Shown here: in pieces, positions 24,656 to 33,515 of the stretch
Layout: every line of letters begins with the position of its first letter
Position numbering within the stretch: position 1 is the first letter of the stretch
Notes under the pieces: model-generated
Databases searched by the model: none
What the model was told of the DNA's origin: nothing
Seen by the model: only the letters and a program-made list of their open reading frames with translations
NCBI RefSeq assembly: GCF_031195445.1
Contig: NZ_CP133480.1
Location: 2,224,501-2,288,500, forward strand
Direction of reading: 5' to 3'
DNA length: 64,000 nucleotides
From: Acuticoccus sp. MNP-M23
GTDB taxonomy: Bacteria; Pseudomonadota; Alphaproteobacteria; Rhizobiales; Amorphaceae
Translations under genes and position numbers: made by a program

Positions 24656-25576
24656 TCAGCTGGCGGACTTGGCGGCCTTTGCCGGTCTTGCAGCTTTGGT
24701 CGGGCTTGCAGTCTTTGCCGTGTTTGCGGATTTGGCGGATCCGCCGGGGCGCTCCTTGACCGGCACGATCTGGCGGTGCGGGTAGGGGATCGACAGACCG
24801 CCACCCTCGATCCGCTCCTTGACCTCTTTCATCAGCTCGCGGCGCATGGGCCAGTAATCGGACGCGGCAACCCAGACCCGCAGGTTCAGATCGATCGACG
24901 ATTCGCCGATCTCGTCCACGTAGGCGTTGGGCGCGGGGTCGGACAGGACCTTGGTTTCCTCATCGGCGATTTCGCGCAGGATCTGCAGCGCGTCCTCGAT
25001 GGAATCCTCGTAGTCGATGCCGACACCGACATCGAGCATCCGCGTCGGGTAGATCGAGTAGTTGGTGATCGCGCTGCCCCAGACCTCCGAATTGGGCATC
25101 ATGATCTGAATATTGTCGTAGGTGGCAAGCTCGGTCATGAACAGCGTGATGGACTTCACCGTCCCCGCCTTGCCGCTCACGTCGATATAGTCGCCGATGC
25201 GGATGGGGCGGAGGACGATGATCATCACACCCGCAGCCAGCGACGTGAGCGACCCCTGCAGCGCAAGGCCGACGGCCAGCGAGGCCGCGCCAAGGACCGC
25301 GATGAGGCTGGTGGTTTCGACCCCGACAAGGCTGAGCACCGCAATCAGCAGCACAGCCAGCATGCCGTAGTAGAGCAGGCTGGCGAGGAAGGATTCCACC
25401 AACGGGTCGATATAGTCGCTTCGCTCGGTGTAGCGCAGGAACCAGTTGCGCAGGATCTTGATCAGCCACCAGCCCACGACGAGCAGGACGAGGGCGAGCG
25501 CAATATTGACACCCTGGATGGTGAGCCAGGCCAGGACGCCGCTGACCCAGCCGTCGGAAAAATTGTTGGGATCCAT
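24656..25576 (-). CDS. Small-conductance mechanosensitive channel (MscS family)
   Basis: 306 residues; start 25576 follows GAGG at 7 bp. Three membrane helices (about 20-42, 65-90, 93-125); the last is the Gly/Ala-rich pore helix (LGAASLAVGLALQGSLTSLA). A cytoplasmic beta domain (RPIRIGDYIDVSGKAGTV, MMPNSEVWGSAITNYS) and vestibule domain follow. The last 30 residues are an Ala/Lys/Ser-rich tail (TKAARPAKAAKSAS) beyond the usual end. It opens on hypo-osmotic shock to release solutes, which fits the neighbouring stress gene. Confidence 0.93.
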   Translation of the reverse strand: MDPNNFSDGWVSGVLAWLTIQGVNIALALVLLVVGWWLIKILRNWFLRYTERSDYIDPLVESFLASLLYYGMLAVLLIAVLSLVGVETTSLIAVLGAASLAVGLALQGSLTSLAAGVMIIVLRPIRIGDYIDVSGKAGTVKSITLFMTELATYDNIQIMMPNSEVWGSAITNYSIYPTRMLDVGVGIDYEDSIEDALQILREIADEETKVLSDPAPNAYVDEIGESSIDLNLRVWVAASDYWPMRRELMKEVKERIEGGGLSIPYPHRQIVPVKERPGGSAKSANTAKTASPTKAARPAKAAKSAS

Positions 25577-25662
25577 GAACAAACCTCGGTTTCAAACTGT
25601 CGAATAGCCTGCGTATCGGGTGGGTGCAAAGCATGCCGCGGGGCCGGCCCTTGCGGGCAGTC

Positions 25663-27003
25663 CTATAGCAGTTTGTCTGTTGCAAGACCGCCGGTCCCGG
25701 ACAGATCCGCTGCGCGCGTCTCCAGCCAGAACGTGTCCACCGCGCCTAGCCCTTTGACCGCCACGCTGCCGCGCGGCAGCGTTTCAAAGCCTTTGGAAAG
25801 CAGCGCGCGGGTTGCGGCGGAGATCTGGATCTTGTCCGGCGCGCCGTGGCTTTCCATGCGCGAGGCCGTGTTCACCGCGTCGCCCCACAGATCATACGCG
25901 AAGCGCGTGCCGCCGATCACCCCGGCCACCACCGGCCCTGTGTGGATGCCGACCCGCGCGTTGAGCGGTCCGCCGTCCAGCCCCGGCGTGGCGCGCACCA
26001 GATCGCGAAAGGCGATGGCGAAACCCGCGACGCGGTCTGCGCCCACCTCCGGCGGCACCTGCACGCCGGAAACTGCCATGTAGGCGTCGCCGATGGTCTT
26101 GATCTTCTCCACCTTGTGCGTCTCGGCCAGCGCGTCGACAGCCTTGAACAGCCCGTCCAGCCAGGCCACCAGCCGCTCGGGGGACGCCGTGCGCGCGGCA
26201 CTGGTGAAGCCGACCAGGTCGGCAAAGAAGATGGTGACGGCTTCGTGACGGTCTGCGACCAGCGCCTTGGGATCGCCCTTCAGGGTGCGCGCGATGGGCC
26301 GGGGCAGGATCGCAAGAAGCAGGCGATCGGCCCGTTCCACCTCTGCGCCCAGCGCGGCCTCGGCCCGGTATGTCTTGAGGAGCGCGTAAGTGAAAAGCCA
26401 CACGTTGATGACCATCACGTTGATCACCACGAGTGAAGCCAGCTGCCGGGTGTAGGCCGGGGCGGCCACGGCGACAGGCCCGTGCAGCGGCGCGAGGGCG
26501 AGCGCACCGATCACGCTGGCGAACGCGGCGGCGACAACGGCCACGTAGAGCCGCCAGTTCTGCGGGCCGAAAAACAGGAACGCGCCCGCGGTGCAGGCAA
26601 AATAGACCTGTGCGCCGCCATCGAGCCCCGTCAGCCAGATGACACGCTGGGTGCCAAGAATGATGGCGCTGCACAGCCAGATGGCCGCGGCATTGGCCGA
26701 CACGCGGTGGAACAGCGGCGTGATGAGGTGGACGACCGCGAAGATGGCATTGTGGACCGCAAGCGGGTGCATCGCCTCACCCGCCAGCCATTGCTCGACG
26801 GCGTGCTGCGTGGAGGCGATGGCGCCGAGAACGGCGCCGGTGTTGACGAACCTCTGGCGCCGTCGGACCGCCTCGTCGGTCGCCACGATGCCGACCGAAA
26901 CCACCCACCCCACCGCCTGCGCAAGCGGGCGCCAAAGCACCAGAATACCGACTGGCCATGCGCCCTGTCTGCGGTCTGGTGGCGGCGGGTGCGGGTTGTC
27001 CAT
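25663..27003 (-). CDS. Membrane-bound class III adenylate cyclase
   Basis: 446 residues. About six N-terminal membrane helices (20-208) replace a classic sensor, followed by a short coiled linker and the catalytic domain (about 250-430). Metal-binding D262 (FFADLVGFTS) and D306 (KTIGDAYMA) are present. K302 and D371 (YDLWGDAVNTASR) are the adenine-selecting pair, and N378 and R382 the transition-state residues, so it should be active and make cAMP. A Crp/Fnr regulator with an intact cyclic-nucleotide pocket lies at 46.9 kb. Transcribed after a 58-residue gene 17 bp upstream. Confidence 0.9.
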   Translation of the reverse strand: MDNPHPPPPDRRQGAWPVGILVLWRPLAQAVGWVVSVGIVATDEAVRRRQRFVNTGAVLGAIASTQHAVEQWLAGEAMHPLAVHNAIFAVVHLITPLFHRVSANAAAIWLCSAIILGTQRVIWLTGLDGGAQVYFACTAGAFLFFGPQNWRLYVAVVAAAFASVIGALALAPLHGPVAVAAPAYTRQLASLVVINVMVINVWLFTYALLKTYRAEAALGAEVERADRLLLAILPRPIARTLKGDPKALVADRHEAVTIFFADLVGFTSAARTASPERLVAWLDGLFKAVDALAETHKVEKIKTIGDAYMAVSGVQVPPEVGADRVAGFAIAFRDLVRATPGLDGGPLNARVGIHTGPVVAGVIGGTRFAYDLWGDAVNTASRMESHGAPDKIQISAATRALLSKGFETLPRGSVAVKGLGAVDTFWLETRAADLSGTGGLATDKLL

Positions 27004-27020
27004 TGGCCGGGATAGCGCTG

Positions 27021-27197
27021 CTAAGTGTCGCGCCGGTCAGCGTTGCCGGGCTTTTCAGCGGCTGGGGACGCTTTGTCGCCGCTCTCGTCAGCGTTGCCGG
27101 AACCGGCATCGCGGCTGGCGGACTGTGCCTTTCTGCGGCGCAGATTCTGCCGGAGCGCTGCGGCCAGACGCTCCTCCCTGGCCTTTGAAGTGTCCAT
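27021..27197 (-). CDS. Small basic conserved protein (58 residues)
   Basis: Start 27197 has GGAGG 6 bp upstream, strong support for translation of so short a gene. The N-terminal half (KAREERLAAALRQNLRRRKAQ) matches a short motif I recall from many Hyphomicrobiales small proteins of unknown role. The second half is Asp/Ala/Gly/Lys-rich and probably disordered. It ends 17 bp before the cyclase start on the same strand, so it is probably the first gene of that operon. No function can be assigned. Confidence 0.65.
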   Translation of the reverse strand: MDTSKAREERLAAALRQNLRRRKAQSASRDAGSGNADESGDKASPAAEKPGNADRRDT

Positions 27198-27303
27198 TCC
27201 GGGCCTCCCAGAGCGCTGTATCCGTTGCATCGGTCGCAGGTCTTCTTACATCAGCCATGCCGAGCCGTCAGATCTGTGTTGAGAAATAAGGATACCACTT
27301 TCC

Positions 27304-28284
27304 ATGAAATGCATGTTCGCCGCCGCTGCAGTGCTTGCCGCAGGCATGACCGCCGCGCAGGCCACCGAAATTGTCATCTACACCGGGGGCGCGCCGACCG
27401 GCGAAGGCTCCACCTACCACAACGGCATGGGTAAGGCCGTTGAGGAGCAGCTGCGCGAGTTTGCCCGCCCGCTCGGGCTGGACGTGCGCCGCATCCCGTC
27501 CGGCGGCGCCGTTGCCAACGCCAATGCGTGCGCCAAGGAAACCGAGAACATCTGCTTCGGCATCGGCCAGGGCGGCATCTCCTATGACGCCGTGGACAGC
27601 GGACAGACCAGCATCGTGCGCAACGACCTTCCGGGCGAGTGCGCCATGGCCTTCACCGCCGAGCCGCGGCTGAAGAACTGGAAGTCGGTGGTGGAGAATG
27701 CCAACCGCGTCACCTTCGTGGTGCCGGAAGGTTCGGGGTCCGAGGCGTTCATCCGCAAGGTGTTTGAAAACGAGCCGGACCTGCAGGGCACCCAGCCCAA
27801 CTTCAAGTACGCCAAGGGGCAGGATGCGATCCTGACCGCAGTCAAGGCGTCGCGCGGCGCCATCGGCGTGTTCTACGCCTACCCCAACCCCACCGACGGG
27901 ATGGTCAACGCCGCTTACGATGCGGACATGAACGTGATGGGCATCCTGTCGCCTGCCGTTGCGCGCGCCTCCAACGACTTCTACCTTAACCGCAAGGCAC
28001 CCTACGACCTGTCATGGTTCGGCCTTGGCGAAACGCGGACCGAGCGCGCGATGTGCTCCAAGGCGCTCCTGTTTGCCGGTGATCCCGCCACCCTTGGCGA
28101 TGATTGGTCGCGCCAGGACTACCAGGAGCTGATCGCCAAGATGAAGGCGCTTCCGGCCGAGGCGTTCGTGCCGCAGGACGGCCCGCTGGCCAAGCTGATG
28201 AAGGAAGTCGAGGGCCTGTCCGAGGAATATGGCGTGAACGAGATGGTCACCGACCTCGACCGCCAGGTCTCCGAGAAGTTCTGA
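27304..28284 (+). CDS. Periplasmic solute-binding protein, TAXI/PstS-like
   Basis: 326 residues. Signal peptide (MKCMFAAAAVLAAGMTAAQA), then IYTGGAPTGEGSTYHNGMG, a ligand-loop arrangement like TRAP-associated TAXI proteins, and a class II binding fold (VTFVVPEGSGSEAFIRKVFE). Four cysteines near the ligand lobe (NACAKETENICFG, GECAMAF, AMCSKALL) could form disulfides. No permease is adjacent, so it could serve a distant transporter or a sensor. The start at 27304 has AAGGAT at rather long spacing; 27313 is an alternative. A textbook terminator follows. Confidence 0.65.
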   Translation: MKCMFAAAAVLAAGMTAAQATEIVIYTGGAPTGEGSTYHNGMGKAVEEQLREFARPLGLDVRRIPSGGAVANANACAKETENICFGIGQGGISYDAVDSGQTSIVRNDLPGECAMAFTAEPRLKNWKSVVENANRVTFVVPEGSGSEAFIRKVFENEPDLQGTQPNFKYAKGQDAILTAVKASRGAIGVFYAYPNPTDGMVNAAYDADMNVMGILSPAVARASNDFYLNRKAPYDLSWFGLGETRTERAMCSKALLFAGDPATLGDDWSRQDYQELIAKMKALPAEAFVPQDGPLAKLMKEVEGLSEEYGVNEMVTDLDRQVSEKF

Positions 28285-28306
28285 CCTTCCTGCCAACCCG
28301 CTGAAA

Positions 28307-28330
28307 GGGCGCCTTCGGGCGCCCTTTTTT
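28307..28330 (+). terminator. Intrinsic terminator with UUCG loop
   Basis: GGGCGCC (28307-28313), TTCG loop, GGCGCCC (28318-28324), then six T. Very strong by appearance; it lies 4 bp before the end of the convergent hydrolase gene. Confidence 0.95.
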
Positions 28331-28333
28331 CGT

Positions 28334-29143
28334 TCAGCCGGCCGCGTCCCGCGCAAATGCGCCGAGGCGGGCAAGCTGGGCGGCGGCGCCGGGCACGGCG
28401 TCCGGCCACAAAGCCGCAAGGTGGAAGAGGCCCGGTGTCATGTGGAGCGCGGTCGGAACTCCGGCCAGAACCGCGGCCTCGGCCAGCAACAGGCTGTCAC
28501 CGAGCAGTACCTCTTCGGTGCCAACCTCAATGTGCAGTGCCGCAATCCCACTGAGGTCCGAACGCCACGGCGACACGTCGGGGTCATCGCCGGGGCGGTC
28601 GCCGAACGCCTCGCGCGCCAGAGCGGCATCGCCCGCGTCGTCGTTCATCAGGTCGCGGGCCGAAAGTGGCTTGCGGGTGCGGCTGGCGCCCGTGCGGTCG
28701 GTGTTGGGGGACAGCACCGCAACCCCGCGGACGGTCCGCCGACGGGCCGCGCAAAGAGCGAGCTGGCCGCCTGCGCTGTCTCCGCCGATCATCACCGGGC
28801 CGGGCACCGCATCGATTGCGGCCAGCGCATCGTCAAGCATCGCGGGCCAGGGGTGCTCCGGTGCCAGACGATAGCGCGGCAGGACCACGCGCACCCCGGC
28901 CGCAGCGATGGCGCGCGCTAGCGCAACATGCGTCTCGGGTGCGCCGAACACGAAGCCGCCGCCGTGGAACCACAGCAAGGTCGGCCCGCTGCCCACGGCC
29001 AGCCCTCCGGCAGGGCCGATGGCGACGTCTTCGGCCGCAGGCTGGGGGCCGACCAGCGCGGCGAAAGCGGCGCGCATTTCCGCCGGACGGCCTTGCGGTT
29101 TGTGGGCCTTTATCGAGGCCACCACATCGTCGATGCTATTCAT
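28334..29143 (-). CDS. Alpha/beta hydrolase, HSL family, with Asp-to-Glu change in the triad
   Basis: 269 residues, an esterase-type hydrolase. HGGG oxyanion-hole motif at residues 60-63, nucleophile S123 in GGDSAGGQ, and His241 in PGLFHLAAL. The acidic residue normally in VGxDE is Glu here (E210 in EVGTEEVLLGDS), an uncommon substitution that may slow or retune catalysis. Length is slightly short for the family, lacking much of the N-terminal cap. Start 29143 is supported by GGAG. Substrate unknown. Confidence 0.85.
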   Translation of the reverse strand: MNSIDDVVASIKAHKPQGRPAEMRAAFAALVGPQPAAEDVAIGPAGGLAVGSGPTLLWFHGGGFVFGAPETHVALARAIAAAGVRVVLPRYRLAPEHPWPAMLDDALAAIDAVPGPVMIGGDSAGGQLALCAARRRTVRGVAVLSPNTDRTGASRTRKPLSARDLMNDDAGDAALAREAFGDRPGDDPDVSPWRSDLSGIAALHIEVGTEEVLLGDSLLLAEAAVLAGVPTALHMTPGLFHLAALWPDAVPGAAAQLARLGAFARDAAG

Positions 29144-29304
29144 CGAGGCTCCGTTGCTCTTGCCTCATGGAGGAACAGCGTGGGTTTGTGGCAGTTCCGT
29201 GCGTCAAAGCGCTGCGGTCAGCGAATGACTGGATCGCATTTTTGCATAGGTGAGTCTCACGGTGCGGGCTTGCCGAAGCGGCAACCTGCGGCAATGTTGT
29301 GCAA

Positions 29305-30252
29305 ATGGCCCGCCCGTTGTTTCCCAAGGATAACGATGCCGTTGTCGGCATCACCTACAAGATCGTCTCCGCGATGTTTTTCACCGCGATGCTGACGATC
29401 GTCAAAATTCTGGGCGAAGGGGGCATGCCGGTTGGCGAGATGCTGTTCTCGCGCAACCTGTTCGGGGTGATCCCCGTCGCCATCATGATTGCCTACAACG
29501 GCCATCTGCGCGAGGCGATGACGACCAAAAAGCCGTTTTCCCACGTCCGGCGCGCAATCTCCGGCATGCTTGCCATGGGGTTGTGGTTCGCCGCGCTCGA
29601 CCGGCTCTCATTTCCGGAGGCGACGGCCATCGTCTACGCGGCACCGCTGATGATGGTGGTGCTGGCCGCGACCTTTCTGGGCGAGACAGTGCGGATCTAT
29701 CGCTGGTCGGCGGTGGGGATCGGCTTTCTCGGGGTGTTCGTCATCCTGATACCGCAGTTCCAGTCCGGGTTTGACGTGATGGCGGATGCCAAGGCGATGG
29801 GCGCGTTGCTGGCGCTGTCGTCCGCCGTTTTCATGGCGTTCTCGACCGTGTTCGTGCGCGATCTCGCCCGGACCGAGAGCACCAGCACAATCGTCGTCTA
29901 CTTTCTGATTGCGGGAACCGCGATCACCCTTGTCACCGCGCCGACCTGGATCATGCCGACGTGGCCGGAAGCGATCGGGCTGGTGATGATCGGCGTTCTG
30001 GGCGGCATCGGCCAGCTTCTGGTCACGCAGGCATTCCACCACGCGGAAGCCTCGCTGATTGCCCCTTTCGAGTACACCTCGATGCTGTGGGTGGTGGCCG
30101 TCGGCTACTTCGTATTCGCCGAGGTGCCGACGTGGAGCGTGCTGATTGGCGCGACCATCGTCATCTCGTCGGGCATTTTCGTGATCCTGCGCGAGCGGCG
30201 GCTCGGCGTGGAGCGGGCCGAGCGCAAGCTGGGCGCCCCGCTCCGCTCCTGA
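29305..30252 (+). CDS. EamA-family (DMT) transporter
   Basis: 315 residues with about ten membrane helices in two EamA repeats. Motifs include LFSRNLFGVIPVAIMIAY, ALDRLSFPEATAIVYAAPL and GGIGQLLVTQAFHHAEASL, resembling RhaT/RarD-like or riboflavin/S-adenosylmethionine carrier-type members. Start ATG 29305 (GTG 29299 possible); neither has a clear Shine-Dalgarno. The substrate cannot be inferred. Its stop is 3 bp from the converging mccB stop, with no terminator between. Confidence 0.85.
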   Translation: MARPLFPKDNDAVVGITYKIVSAMFFTAMLTIVKILGEGGMPVGEMLFSRNLFGVIPVAIMIAYNGHLREAMTTKKPFSHVRRAISGMLAMGLWFAALDRLSFPEATAIVYAAPLMMVVLAATFLGETVRIYRWSAVGIGFLGVFVILIPQFQSGFDVMADAKAMGALLALSSAVFMAFSTVFVRDLARTESTSTIVVYFLIAGTAITLVTAPTWIMPTWPEAIGLVMIGVLGGIGQLLVTQAFHHAEASLIAPFEYTSMLWVVAVGYFVFAEVPTWSVLIGATIVISSGIFVILRERRLGVERAERKLGAPLRS

Positions 30253-30255
30253 CCG

Positions 30256-31851
30256 CTACATCCGGAAGACGCCGAAGCGGGTGTCCGCAATGGGGGCGCC
30301 CAGCGTGGCGGCCAGCGCCAGCGACAGGACGCGGCGCGTGTCGGCCGGCTGGATGATGCCGTCGTCCCACAGCCGCGCGGTTGCGTAGAGCGGGTGGCCC
30401 TCGCGCTCGTAGGTGTCGCGGATCGGCGCCTTGAAGGCCTCCTCGTCCGCTTCCGACCAGCGGCGCCCCTCCGCCTCGATGTTGTCCCGCTTGACGGTGG
30501 CGAGCACGGACGCCGCCTGCTCCCCGCCCATCACCGAGATCCGCGCCGTGGGCCACGTGAACAAAAAGCGCGGCCCGTAGGCGCGCCCGCACATGCCGTA
30601 GTTGCCCGCCCCGTAGGAGCCGCCGACAATCAGCGTGATCTTGGGCACCGCCGCGCACGCCACCGCCGTCACCAGTTTGGCGCCAGCCCGTGCGATGCCG
30701 CCCGCCTCATAGTCGCGACCGACCATGAAGCCGGTGATGTTCTGCAGGAACAGGAGCGGGATCTTGCGCTGGCAGCACAGCTCCACAAAGTGTGCGCCCT
30801 TGTTGGCGCTCTCGGCAAACAGGATGCCGTTGTTGGCGACAATGCCCACCGGCATCCCGGAAATTTTCGCAAACCCCGTCACCAGCGTGGTGCCGTAGAG
30901 CGCCTTGAACTCGTCGAACACCGAGCCGTCTACCAGCCGCGCGATCACTTCGCGAATGTCGACCTGCTGGCGCAGGTCCGTGGGCATTACGCCCTCGATG
31001 CCGGTGAGGGCGGGCTCCACGGGCGCCGTCAGCGCGAGGGAGGGCGGTGCCGGGGGCGCAAGGTTGGCGATGGCGCGGCGGGCCATGGCGAGCGCCTGCC
31101 GGTCGTCCAGCGCATAGTGGTCGGCAACGCCGGAGAGGCGGGCGTGCACGTCGGCGCCCCCAAGGTCCTCGGCGGAGACCACCTCGCCGGTGGCCGCCTT
31201 CACCAGCGGCGGACCGCCCAGAAAGATGGTGCCTTGTTTGCGCACGATGATGGATTCGTCCGCCATCGCAGGCACATAGGCGCCGCCTGCGGTGCAGGAG
31301 CCCATCACCAGGGCAATCTGCGCGATCCCCTCGGCGGACATCTGCGCCTGATTGTAGAAGATGCGGCCGAAATGGTCGCGGTCGGGAAACACCTCGGTCT
31401 GGTTGGGGAGGTTCGCCCCGCCCGAATCGACGAGGTAGACGCATGGCAAACGGTTTTCGCGGGCGACTTCCTGTGCGCGCAGATGCTTTTTCACCGTCAT
31501 CGGGTAGTAGGTGCCGCCCTTGATGGTGGCGTCGTTGCAGACCACCATCACAGGCCGCCCCATCACCGCGCCAATACCGGTGATGACGCCAGCGCCGTGG
31601 ATCGCGTCGTCATACAGGCCGTTGGCGGCCAGTGGCGACAGCTCCAGGAAGGGGGCGCCGGGGTCGAGCAGCGCATTGATGCGGGCGCGGGGGAGGAGTT
31701 TGCCGCGCTTCTCGTGGCGCTCGCGCGCACGGGGCGGGCCACCGGCGGCGGCGGTGTCCAGCCGGTGGTCGAGATCGTCGCACAGGGTCCGCATGGCAGC
31801 CGCGTTGGCTTCCCATGTTTCGGCATCGAGTTGGGACTGCAAAACTGTCAC
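30256..31851 (-). CDS. mccB: Methylcrotonyl-CoA carboxylase beta subunit (carboxyltransferase)
   Basis: 531 residues; GTG start at 31851 with GGAG 5 bp upstream. The much longer open frame reaching 32298 only shadows the divergent gene. Two carboxyltransferase domains: [20 protein letters not shown] and [16 protein letters not shown] match MccB strongly, then [20 protein letters not shown] and [23 protein letters not shown]. It transfers CO2 from biotin to 3-methylcrotonyl-CoA in leucine breakdown. The biotin carboxylase (alpha) and other liu genes are not adjacent, so the operon is split. Related geranyl-CoA carboxylase is less likely. Confidence 0.9.
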   Translation of the reverse strand: MTVLQSQLDAETWEANAAAMRTLCDDLDHRLDTAAAGGPPRARERHEKRGKLLPRARINALLDPGAPFLELSPLAANGLYDDAIHGAGVITGIGAVMGRPVMVVCNDATIKGGTYYPMTVKKHLRAQEVARENRLPCVYLVDSGGANLPNQTEVFPDRDHFGRIFYNQAQMSAEGIAQIALVMGSCTAGGAYVPAMADESIIVRKQGTIFLGGPPLVKAATGEVVSAEDLGGADVHARLSGVADHYALDDRQALAMARRAIANLAPPAPPSLALTAPVEPALTGIEGVMPTDLRQQVDIREVIARLVDGSVFDEFKALYGTTLVTGFAKISGMPVGIVANNGILFAESANKGAHFVELCCQRKIPLLFLQNITGFMVGRDYEAGGIARAGAKLVTAVACAAVPKITLIVGGSYGAGNYGMCGRAYGPRFLFTWPTARISVMGGEQAASVLATVKRDNIEAEGRRWSEADEEAFKAPIRDTYEREGHPLYATARLWDDGIIQPADTRRVLSLALAATLGAPIADTRFGVFRM

Positions 31852-31917
31852 GGCCGCTCCACGGTATCTGCTAGAGCCACCTTGTAACGCAACGAGCGGA
31901 AGACGGAAGGGACCGGA

Positions 31918-32949
31918 ATGCACGGCGAACGGATCGAGGGCCACCACATCGACGCGTTTGCAGAGCTGTTCGAGGCCTCTGCCATCCGCCCCGCCGAGCA
32001 GGTGGCGATCCTGACCGAGACCGGCTCGCGCGCCATCAACGTCGCCATTGCCGAGCTGGCGCTGGCCCGCCTCGGCGTCCGCCCGTTTCGCCTCGTGGCG
32101 CCCACGCCGCGGATGGGGCGAATGATCGTCCGCTCCACCGGCGGCACGCAGGCGCTGACCGGCCTCACCCCGCTGGTGGAAGCGATGAAAGCCGCCGACG
32201 TGGTGATCGACCTCACCCTCGAAGGCCTGATGCACGCCCGCGAGACCGCCGAGATCCTGAAGGCCGGCACCCGCATCCAGGTCATTTCCGACGAGCACCC
32301 CGACATGCTTTCCCGCATGCGCCTCGACCCGGCGCTCAAGGACGCGGTCCGCGCCGCCGCCCGCCGCGCCCGCGAGGCGGCGGTGATGCGCGTCACCTCC
32401 GAGGCGGGGTCCGACCTAACGGTGGACATGACCGGCGCGCAGACCGTCGGCGTCTGGGGCTGGACCGACAGGCCGGGCACGCTTGCGCACTGGCCGGGCG
32501 GCATTGTGGTGGCGTTCCCGCGCGCCGGTACGGTGGCGGGGCGGCTGGTGCTGCAGCCCGGCGACATGAACCTCACCTACAAGCGCTATGTGGAGAGCGC
32601 CGTCGCGCTGACATTGGAGAACGACCACGTGGTGCGGGTGGACGGCGACGGCGTCGACGCCCGCCTGATGCGCGACACCTGGGCCGCGTGGGGCGATGCG
32701 GACGCGACGGCGGTCAGCCACGTCGGTTGGGGCCTCAACCCCGCCGCCAGATGGGATGCGCTGACCATGATGGACCGCCGCGACACCAACGGCACCGAGC
32801 TGCGCGCCGTCCCCGGCAATTTTCTGTTTTCCACCGGCGCCAACGAGTTCGCCGGCCGCTTCACCGAAGGCCACTTCGACTTGCCGATGATGGGCTGCAC
32901 CATTGCGCTGGACGGCGTGCCGGTGGTGGGCGCAGGACGCCTTGTATGA
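31918..32949 (+). CDS. NicX-like / M29-fold metalloenzyme
   Basis: 343 residues of the leucyl-aminopeptidase-like fold that includes 2,5-dihydroxypyridine dioxygenase NicX. H268 (SHVGWGLNP), H319 and D321 (FTEGHFD) lie at nearly the same positions as the His-His-Asp iron ligands I recall for NicX. Family members are widely annotated as 2,5-dihydroxypyridine 5,6-dioxygenase, but no nicotinate genes are nearby, so that reaction is not established. It overlaps the next gene by ATGA, tying it to 5-formyl-THF cyclo-ligase. A divergent mccB starts 66 bp upstream. Confidence 0.65.
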   Translation: MHGERIEGHHIDAFAELFEASAIRPAEQVAILTETGSRAINVAIAELALARLGVRPFRLVAPTPRMGRMIVRSTGGTQALTGLTPLVEAMKAADVVIDLTLEGLMHARETAEILKAGTRIQVISDEHPDMLSRMRLDPALKDAVRAAARRAREAAVMRVTSEAGSDLTVDMTGAQTVGVWGWTDRPGTLAHWPGGIVVAFPRAGTVAGRLVLQPGDMNLTYKRYVESAVALTLENDHVVRVDGDGVDARLMRDTWAAWGDADATAVSHVGWGLNPAARWDALTMMDRRDTNGTELRAVPGNFLFSTGANEFAGRFTEGHFDLPMMGCTIALDGVPVVGAGRLV

Positions 32950-33515
32950 GCGAGATGGCCGAAGGCACCGCCGCTCGAAAGGCCGCGCTGCGCAAGGAGG
33001 CGGGACACCGCCGCAAGGCCGCCGCCGCCGCAGACCCCGGTGCAGGCGCGGCGCTCGCCCGCCATGCGCAGCGCTTCCGCGCCAGCCTCGTTGCCGCCTA
33101 CCGGCCGATCCGCAGCGAGATCGATCCCCTGCCGCTGGCCGCCGCCATCGCAGGCCCGGGCGCTGCCATCGCGCTGCCGGTGACGTTGGGCGACCGCATC
33201 GCATTCCGCGCCTGGCGGCCCGGCGAAGCGCTCGCCCGCGGTGCGCTCGGCATCGAGGAACCGGAGGGGCCGGAGGTTGCGCCGGACCTCCTCCTCGTTC
33301 CATTGCTGGCGTTCAGCCGCGCAGGCGGCCGGCTCGGCTACGGGGCAGGCCACTATGACCGCTACCTCGCCGCCCGTCCGGGCCTGCGCACGGTAGGGGT
33401 CGCGTTCGCGGCGCAGGAAATGCAGGCGCTTCCGCTGGAACGGCACGACGTGCCGCTGATGGCCATAGCAACGGAACGGGAGTTGATCGTGATCGAGGAG
33501 GGCGTGTGCGTCTGA
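32946..33515 (+). CDS. 5-formyltetrahydrofolate cyclo-ligase
   Basis: 189 residues. Converts 5-formyl-THF with ATP to 5,10-methenyl-THF. Motifs: ALRKEAGHRR at the N-terminus, AYRPIRSEIDPLPL, and the C-terminal RLGYGAGHYDRYLA that binds ATP and folate. Translationally coupled to the upstream NicX-like gene (ATGA at 32946) and overlapping the next gene by 10 bp. In Alphaproteobacteria this gene often precedes the YmdB-type phosphoesterase, as here. Confidence 0.93.
   Translation: MSEMAEGTAARKAALRKEAGHRRKAAAAADPGAGAALARHAQRFRASLVAAYRPIRSEIDPLPLAAAIAGPGAAIALPVTLGDRIAFRAWRPGEALARGALGIEEPEGPEVAPDLLLVPLLAFSRAGGRLGYGAGHYDRYLAARPGLRTVGVAFAAQEMQALPLERHDVPLMAIATERELIVIEEGVCV

Noticed and set aside
29172-29196. 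Second EcfG-type promoter before the DMT gene
   Set aside because: GGAAC is present but the -10 is AGTT at 16 bp, only three of four bases, and the match is not better than chance.
31852-32298. Upstream extension of the mccB frame
   Set aside because: It is antisense to the NicX-like gene; GTG 31851 has a good ribosome site and gives the normal MccB length.
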